Shown here piece after piece: positions 5,472 to 9,857 of a stretch of DNA of 9,857 nucleotides (position 1 is the stretch's first letter; every line of letters starts with the position of its first letter). The position numbers were made by a program, and so were the translations under genes. Under the pieces are notes generated by a model. It was given only the letters and a program-made list of their open reading frames with translations, made no database searches and was not told the origin of the DNA. Source of the stretch: an uncultured Prevotellaceae bacterium (GTDB lineage: Bacteria; Bacteroidota; Bacteroidia; Bacteroidales; Bacteroidaceae); contig CAMKMK010000079.1 of the NCBI GenBank assembly GCA_946413885.1, positions 1 through 9,857 on the forward strand. The letters are read 5' to 3'.

Positions 5472-7967
5472 CTACGCTTCTTCGTCACTTTTCTTGTCAT
5501 TGTTTTCCAACTTGAACTCGATGGCGTCTTGTACCTTCTCGTCCAATAAAGCATAGTTCCACACGTCAGTCACTGTGTCCACATAATGGAAGGTCAAGCC
5601 TTTCAGGTACATGTCTGGGATTTCATCTATGTCCTTCTTGTTCTGATTGCAGAGGATAAGATCCGTAATGCCTGCACGTTTTGCTGCCAAAATCTTTTCC
5701 TTGATGCCACCCACAGGCAATACCTTGCCTCTCAGAGTGATTTCTCCCGTCATAGCCGTTTTTTTGCGTACCTTGCGTTGTGTCAAAGCGCTGGCGATAC
5801 TTGTTGCCATCGTGACTCCTGCGCTAGGGCCATCCTTGGGCACGGCTCCTTCAGGTACGTGAATGTGGATGTTGTAGTTGTCGAAGATACGCATGTCGAT
5901 GTTCAGGTTGTCAGCATGCGCCTTAATGTACTCTAAGGCAAGCATGGCACTCTCCTTCATTACGTCTCCCAAGTTGCCTGTAAGTGTCAGTCGTCCTCCC
6001 TTGCCTCTGCTCAGGCTTGTTTCTATAAAGAGGATTTCTCCTCCTACACTTGTCCAAGCCAATCCCGTTACGACACCAGCAGTATCGTTACCTTGATATT
6101 TGTCACGATCGAAGACGGGTTTGCCCAATAGTTTCTCTACGGCTTCAGGAGGCAAGGTACGGGCTTCCAGTTCCTCGTCGCGAGCCATTGACAGGGCAAG
6201 TTTGCGGAAAATCTTGTTGATTTGTTTCTCCAATCCGCGCACTCCGCTCTCTCTCGTGTAATGTTCAATCACGTATTCCAGCGCATCCTTGCTCAGCTTC
6301 AGATCCTTCTGGTTAGCCATTCCGTTCTTTTCCTTCTCCTTAGGCACCAAGTGACGTTTGGCTATCTCAATCTTCTCCTCAGTTATATAGCCACCAACCT
6401 CGATGAGTTCCATACGGTCAAGTAAGGGGCGAGGGATGGTGTTGATGTCATTGGCCGTTGCGATAAACATTACGCGGCTCAGATCATAATCGATGTCCAG
6501 ATAGTTGTCGTGGAAAGCATTGTTCTGTTCAGGGTCTAACACCTCCAGCATGGCTGACGAGGGGTCACCGTTGTTGGTGTTCTGCGTGATCTTGTCTATC
6601 TCGTCCAGGATGAAGACAGGATTGCTGCTGCCAGCCTTTATCATGCTTTTGATGATTCGTCCAGGCATCGCGCCAATGTAGGTCCTGCGATGGCCACGTA
6701 TCTCACTCTCGTCGTGCATGCCTCCCAAACTTATACGCACATATTTGCGCTTCAGGGCTGTTGCGATGCTCTTGCCCAAACTCGTTTTTCCCACTCCTGG
6801 AGGGCCATAGAGACAGATGATGGGACTCTTTTGGTCACCACGCAGCTTCAGTACCGCCAAGTGTTCCAGAATGCGTTCCTTCACTTTCTCCATTCCATAA
6901 TGGTCACGATTCAGGATACGTTCTGCCCTTTTCATGTTCAGGCTGTCCTTCGTGCAATAGTCCCAAGGCAGCTGCAGGATAGTCTGCACGTAGTTGAGCT
7001 GAATGTTGTAGTCAGGGCTTTGGGCATTGATGCGGTTCAGTCGATTCAGTTCCTTCTCGAAGGTGCTTGCCATTGTGGGACTCCATTCCTTGTCAAAGGC
7101 TTGGATACGCATCTTGGCAATGTCATCCATCTTGTTGGTGTTTTCATCGCCATTACCCAACTCTGACTGCAGGTTCCTGATCTCCTGACTAATGTAGTAG
7201 TCTCGCTGCTGCTTGTCGAGATCCATGCGAGTCTTATGCTCGATATTGCGTTTCAGATTCGCCAGGTTCAGCAAGGCTTTCAGTTGTCTCAGCAATTCGA
7301 TGGCACGTTCTTCCTCAGAGTCAATCTCAAGAATGTACATCTTATTGACGATCTCGATGGGAAGATTCTGTATGATGAAATTCACGACGAATGGGAGGCA
7401 TTTGATTCTCTCCACAAACTGAACCATCTCATCAGGGATAGCATCAACGGTGTCAGCCAATTGATGATAATGCTGACGTATCATGTCCACGATGGTCTCG
7501 TATTCCAGAGCATTCTCTTTTGCCACAGGAGAAACGGGATAATTCTCCACGTCAGCCTCCAGATGCATATCTTTAAGGGAACCTACCAGTTCCACTCTCT
7601 TGATCTTCACTCGATTAAGTCCTTGCAACAAGATGTTGTAGTTGCCGTCAGGAAGTTTCATCAAGTGAACCACACTTGCCATCGTTCCTATCCCGTACAA
7701 CTCATTCTGTTGAGGAATCTCAGTCGATCCAACCTTTTGGGTAACAACAACCAGAAGGCTGCCATTCTTTTCAGCGTCCTTCACGATGTTGCGGCTGATA
7801 TCACGCCCTATGTTCACAGGCACTACTGTACCTGGAGCCAGAACAGAGTCTCGCAAAGCCAGCAAAGGAATACCGTTCCCATCGATGTCTTTATTAATCA
7901 GCTCGTCGACGTTATTGTCTAATTGAGCCACGAAAGATATAGTGTTGTTTCTGCTACTCGAAAACAT
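5472..7967 (-). CDS. lon: ATP-dependent protease Lon
   Basis: Lon is a cytoplasmic hexameric AAA+ serine protease that degrades misfolded and selected regulatory proteins. At 831 residues it is of normal class A (LonA) size. Order of domains: N-terminal substrate-binding domain (IPLLALRDSVLAPG from about 33, then a coiled region about 215-330), AAA+ module with Walker A GPPGVGKT (388-395), the RGHRRTYIGAMPGRI segment (424-438), Walker B VFILDEIDK (451-459) and LLDRMELIE (515-523), then the protease domain with catalytic Ser715 in PKDGPSAG and Lys756 in GGIKEK. The C-terminus is a short acidic/lysine tail. Upstream lies a TACCTTTG promoter box and a purine-rich leader (AAGGAAG) about 10 bp before the ATG. 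The TAG stop is followed at once by the tgt ATG, implying coupled translation. No heat-shock operator was recognised. Confidence 0.97.
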   Translation of the reverse strand: MFSSSRNNTISFVAQLDNNVDELINKDIDGNGIPLLALRDSVLAPGTVVPVNIGRDISRNIVKDAEKNGSLLVVVTQKVGSTEIPQQNELYGIGTMASVVHLMKLPDGNYNILLQGLNRVKIKRVELVGSLKDMHLEADVENYPVSPVAKENALEYETIVDMIRQHYHQLADTVDAIPDEMVQFVERIKCLPFVVNFIIQNLPIEIVNKMYILEIDSEEERAIELLRQLKALLNLANLKRNIEHKTRMDLDKQQRDYYISQEIRNLQSELGNGDENTNKMDDIAKMRIQAFDKEWSPTMASTFEKELNRLNRINAQSPDYNIQLNYVQTILQLPWDYCTKDSLNMKRAERILNRDHYGMEKVKERILEHLAVLKLRGDQKSPIICLYGPPGVGKTSLGKSIATALKRKYVRISLGGMHDESEIRGHRRTYIGAMPGRIIKSMIKAGSSNPVFILDEIDKITQNTNNGDPSSAMLEVLDPEQNNAFHDNYLDIDYDLSRVMFIATANDINTIPRPLLDRMELIEVGGYITEEKIEIAKRHLVPKEKEKNGMANQKDLKLSKDALEYVIEHYTRESGVRGLEKQINKIFRKLALSMARDEELEARTLPPEAVEKLLGKPVFDRDKYQGNDTAGVVTGLAWTSVGGEILFIETSLSRGKGGRLTLTGNLGDVMKESAMLALEYIKAHADNLNIDMRIFDNYNIHIHVPEGAVPKDGPSAGVTMATSIASALTQRKVRKKTAMTGEITLRGKVLPVGGIKEKILAAKRAGITDLILCNQNKKDIDEIPDMYLKGLTFHYVDTVTDVWNYALLDEKVQDAIEFKLENNDKKSDEEA

Positions 7968-7998
7968 TTTTTCTACTTCCTTATTTTTATAACGGGCG

Positions 7999-8006
7999 CA
8001 AAGGTA
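7999..8006 (-). promoter_or_regulatory. Candidate Bacteroidetes -7 promoter box for lon operon
   Basis: The minus strand reads TACCTTTG followed by C, an exact TAnnTTTG match in the sequence context usual for this phylum. Predicted transcription start is about 7992-7995, leaving a leader of about 25-28 nt before the lon ATG at 7967. A clear TTTG -33 element is not visible at 19-21 bp upstream (the region is GTTATTTCGAG followed by a T-run), so strength or activator dependence is uncertain. Confidence 0.55.
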
Positions 8007-8048
8007 GTAAAAAAACTCGAAATAACGTCAGTTTTCTATCTTAAATAA

Positions 8049-8171
8049 TGTATATTCCTCCCCCTTTTCCCAGCAATGAAACGACGGAATCTGTTCTATG
8101 CCCTCATCTTCATTCTCCTTCCACCAGTTTACGTCGAAACTTTGGGACCAAGAACCCCCTCCAGTCAATAT
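8049..8171. other. Intergenic stretch upstream of lon without a confident gene
   Basis: Together with the repeat array and the lon leader this makes up the 328 bp gap between the lon start and the phosphate-transporter stop. The plus strand has a short open frame from ATG at 8076 with a signal-peptide-like start (MKRRNLFYALIFILL). The minus strand has a 64-codon open frame (8222 down to 8031, ending at a TGA at 8028-8030) with no ATG. Neither has homology I recognise, and each is roughly the complement of the other, so hydrophobic codons on one strand would give polar ones on the other. I annotate no gene. There is no tRNA or riboswitch fold that I can recognise. Confidence 0.5.
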
Positions 8172-8196
8172 GCAAAAGACAACGTGTTGTCTTTGC
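8172..8196. repeat. Hairpin-forming inverted repeat at the left end of the tandem array
   Basis: The arms GCAAAAGACAAC (8172-8183) and GTTGTCTTTGC (8186-8196) are complementary except for one bulged A, around a GT centre. As RNA this would give a 10-bp stem with a CGTG (plus) or CACG (minus) loop. No T-run follows on the minus strand, so it does not look like a classical terminator for the upstream transporter gene. It could be a 3'-end stabiliser, a processing site or a protein-binding site. Confidence 0.7.
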
Positions 8197-8263
8197 AATT
8201 TCAACGTGTTGTCTTTGCGGTTTCAACGTGTTGTCTTTGCGATTTCAACACGTTGTGTTTTTT
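8180..8263. repeat. 22-bp tandem repeat with near-palindromic core, 3 full units plus one inverted-core unit
   Basis: The 17-base core CAACGTGTTGTCTTTGC occurs exactly three times, at 8180-8196, 8202-8218 and 8224-8240. The spacers AATTT, GGTTT and GATTT give a fixed 22-bp period, two turns of B-DNA. At the fourth position (8246) the first ten bases are CAACACGTTG, the reverse complement of CAACGTGTTG, followed by TGTTTTTT. Cores three and four therefore form a 10-bp perfect stem with a 12-nt loop and a T-run on the plus strand. The period is not a multiple of three, so this is not a coding repeat. It lies 33 bp past the phosphate-transporter stop and about 210 bp upstream of lon. Confidence 0.9.
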
Positions 8264-8295
8264 CAGCCTTTTCGACAGGTCATTTCGCTCGTTGT

Positions 8296-9857
8296 TCAGG
8301 AGCGCATTCTGGTTCCCATACGAGCCTCTATGACGTTCACTACGTAGTCTCCCAGCTTCTCGCAACCATTGATGAGGTCCATGTATATGGTGCCAATCGC
8401 GTACGAGTAATTATGGTTGTTGACATCAATTATATTCTGGGATTTCAACTGGTCGCGATAGTTGTTTATCTCGTTCTCAATGTTGTAGCAACGGTTCACG
8501 TCGAAGTACTCCTTGCGTCCACTCATCAGCTGGTTCATCTGGGTCAAGGCTTGATTGGTGAGGTCCATCATGGTATGCAGGTTTGAGTAATGCTTTTCCG
8601 TGAAGTGCTCTTTCTTGCCCTGAACCTTCAGGTTGATTGTGCGAGCCATGTTGTAGCATGAGTCTCCAATGCTCTCTACCTCAGATATCTCACGCAACAT
8701 GGCACGTATCTTGGCTTTCGTGTCATCGCTCAAATGGGCGTCGCTCACCTGATCCAGATAGTCTGCGATACTGATTTCCATGTTGTCCGCGATGTTCTCA
8801 TATTTCTCTATGCGGCTGAAAAGTTTTACGAACTTGTTCTGGTCCTTCTCAGTCAGCAACTCGCGTACCATTCCAAACATGCGTTGGATACGTTCGCAGA
8901 ATGCAGTTATCTCTTTATGTGCCTCTAATACAGATAGTTCTGGGGTCTTCATGATACCAGAGGTGATGAAATGCAACTTGAAGTCCTCTTCCTCTCCAAC
9001 TGTTTTTGGCTTGATGACCCAGCAAACGAATTTCTCGATTTGAGGAATGAACCATATAAGCAGCGCCGTATTGCTGATGTTGAAGGTCGAGTGGAAAGTG
9101 GCCAGCATCACACTGGTTTTCAGGGCGAAATTGGGGTCTGCGGGGCTCATCGACGGGTCGTAGCCAGAGATGGAGCAGACGATGTGATAGAATGGTTTTA
9201 TCAGGAGCAATACCCAAAAGACGCCTACTGCATTGAAGCTCAAATGAGCGAAGGCAGCACGACGGGCTTGGGTATTCGCACCCATAGCCACGATGTTTGC
9301 TGTAATCGTGGTACCCACGTTCTCGCCCAACACCAGCATGATTCCCTGATCGACATGGAGCACACCTGTGGAGCAGAGCATCATGGTGATGGCCATGATA
9401 GCGGCTGAGGACTGAACGCAAAGCGTCAGCACAGTACCAATAAGAAGAAAGAGTAGGGAATTGAAGAAACTGGGCTCGTTGAAGTTTTGGAAGAACTCGC
9501 TGATGGCGATGTTGGCATTGGGGTCCTGCACCAAGTTGAAGCCTGTCTCCTTCAGCGTGCCCAATCCCAAGAACATGAAAGCAACGCCAAAAAGGAAATC
9601 GCCAACGATGCGGCGCTTTTTCATGTAGATGAGGATGATGCCCATGAAAAAGGCTGGATACACGAAGTCTGTGATGGTAAAGCCCATTCCCAGCGACATA
9701 ATCCATGCCGTCAGGGTTGTTCCAATGTTTGCGCCCATGATGACGCTGATGGCCTGAATGAGGGTGAGCAGACCAGCGTTCACGAAGGAGACAGTCATCA
9801 GGGTGGTCGCAGTCGAGCTTTGTACGGCTGCTGTCACAAACATACCTGTCAGGGCTC
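8296..9857 (-). CDS. Na/Pi cotransporter family protein with C-terminal PhoU-like domain (N-terminus off right edge)
   Basis: This inner-membrane protein belongs to the family related to NptA/NaPi-II and YjbB, predicted to move phosphate coupled to sodium or to export it. About 519 residues are visible. The frame is open through the right edge (ALTGM precedes the first internal Met), so the true start lies outside. Two inverted-topology repeats are marked by QSS motifs: AAVQSSTATTLMTV at visible residues 9-22 and LCVQSSAAIMAITM near 145-158. Each is followed by a GxNxGTT-type signature (GANIGTTLT and GENVGTTIT). Hydrophobic helices continue to about residue 280 (LLIWFIPQIEKFVCWVI). The remaining 230 residues are helical and charged, resembling PhoU (two blocks, NIADNMEISIADYL and EVESIGDSCYNMA), and probably sense phosphate status or regulate transport. 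The TGA stop is followed by a repeat array rather than a clear terminator. Confidence 0.93.
   Translation of the reverse strand, partial: ALTGMFVTAAVQSSTATTLMTVSFVNAGLLTLIQAISVIMGANIGTTLTAWIMSLGMGFTITDFVYPAFFMGIILIYMKKRRIVGDFLFGVAFMFLGLGTLKETGFNLVQDPNANIAISEFFQNFNEPSFFNSLLFLLIGTVLTLCVQSSAAIMAITMMLCSTGVLHVDQGIMLVLGENVGTTITANIVAMGANTQARRAAFAHLSFNAVGVFWVLLLIKPFYHIVCSISGYDPSMSPADPNFALKTSVMLATFHSTFNISNTALLIWFIPQIEKFVCWVIKPKTVGEEEDFKLHFITSGIMKTPELSVLEAHKEITAFCERIQRMFGMVRELLTEKDQNKFVKLFSRIEKYENIADNMEISIADYLDQVSDAHLSDDTKAKIRAMLREISEVESIGDSCYNMARTINLKVQGKKEHFTEKHYSNLHTMMDLTNQALTQMNQLMSGRKEYFDVNRCYNIENEINNYRDQLKSQNIIDVNNHNYSYAIGTIYMDLINGCEKLGDYVVNVIEARMGTRMRS

Noticed and set aside
7236..7922. 228-codon plus-strand open frame opposite lon
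   Set aside because: It lies fully antisense to the conserved N-terminal domain of Lon and has no recognisable protein features; it is a complement artefact.
8180..8240. Repeat units as an array of promoters (each has TGTCTTTG, one mismatch to TAnnTTTG)
   Set aside because: The -7 box lacks the key A, and the TTTG elements are 14 bp from the next box instead of 19-21.
8180..8263. Repeat array as a CRISPR
   Set aside because: Spacers are 5 bp and nearly constant, the period is 22 bp, and no cas genes are present.
8915..9706. 263-codon minus-strand open frame within the Na/Pi gene
   Set aside because: It is an alternate frame of the transporter gene, with His/Arg-rich low-quality composition and no membrane pattern.

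Overview
The window comes from a chromosome of the Bacteroidales, most likely Prevotella or a close relative. Four things point there: TAnnTTTG-type -7 promoter boxes rather than TATAAT, A-rich leaders in place of strong Shine-Dalgarno sites, a RecF that starts MILK..LNYKN, and a core gene order (recF divergent from a TPR gene plus ribH; lon-tgt-lptF/G) that I recall from this order. All genes look like intact housekeeping genes. I see no insertion sequence, phage gene, CRISPR array, tRNA or rRNA.

Layout. The N-terminal half of recF (DNA repair) runs leftward off the left edge. A 105 to 137 bp divergent promoter region separates it from a rightward pair: a membrane-anchored TPR protein and, 4 bp later, ribH (riboflavin synthesis). 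ribH converges on a long leftward block and its stop codon overlaps the helicase stop by 4 bp. Read in the direction of transcription (right to left), that block is: a Na/Pi-cotransporter-family protein with a PhoU-like tail (N-terminus off the right edge), a 328 bp intergenic region with a tandem palindromic repeat, lon protease, tgt (queuosine tRNA modification), an LptF/LptG lipopolysaccharide-export permease, and a DEAD-box RNA helicase. lon to helicase are spaced 0, 29 and 42 bp apart and probably form one operon started by a TACCTTTG promoter box upstream of lon. The operon would join protein quality control, tRNA modification, outer-membrane LPS transport and RNA remodelling.

Points of interest. 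No undescribed multi-gene system is evident. The strongest non-routine signals are: (1) a Tgt that has lost all three cysteines of its zinc site while keeping its catalytic aspartates; (2) a 22-bp tandem repeat built on a near-palindrome between the phosphate transporter and lon, with one end folding into a hairpin and the last unit inverted and followed by a T-run; (3) a recF promoter box that directly abuts the start codon, which would give a nearly leaderless mRNA; (4) tail-to-tail overlap of ribH and the helicase with no room for a terminator between them.
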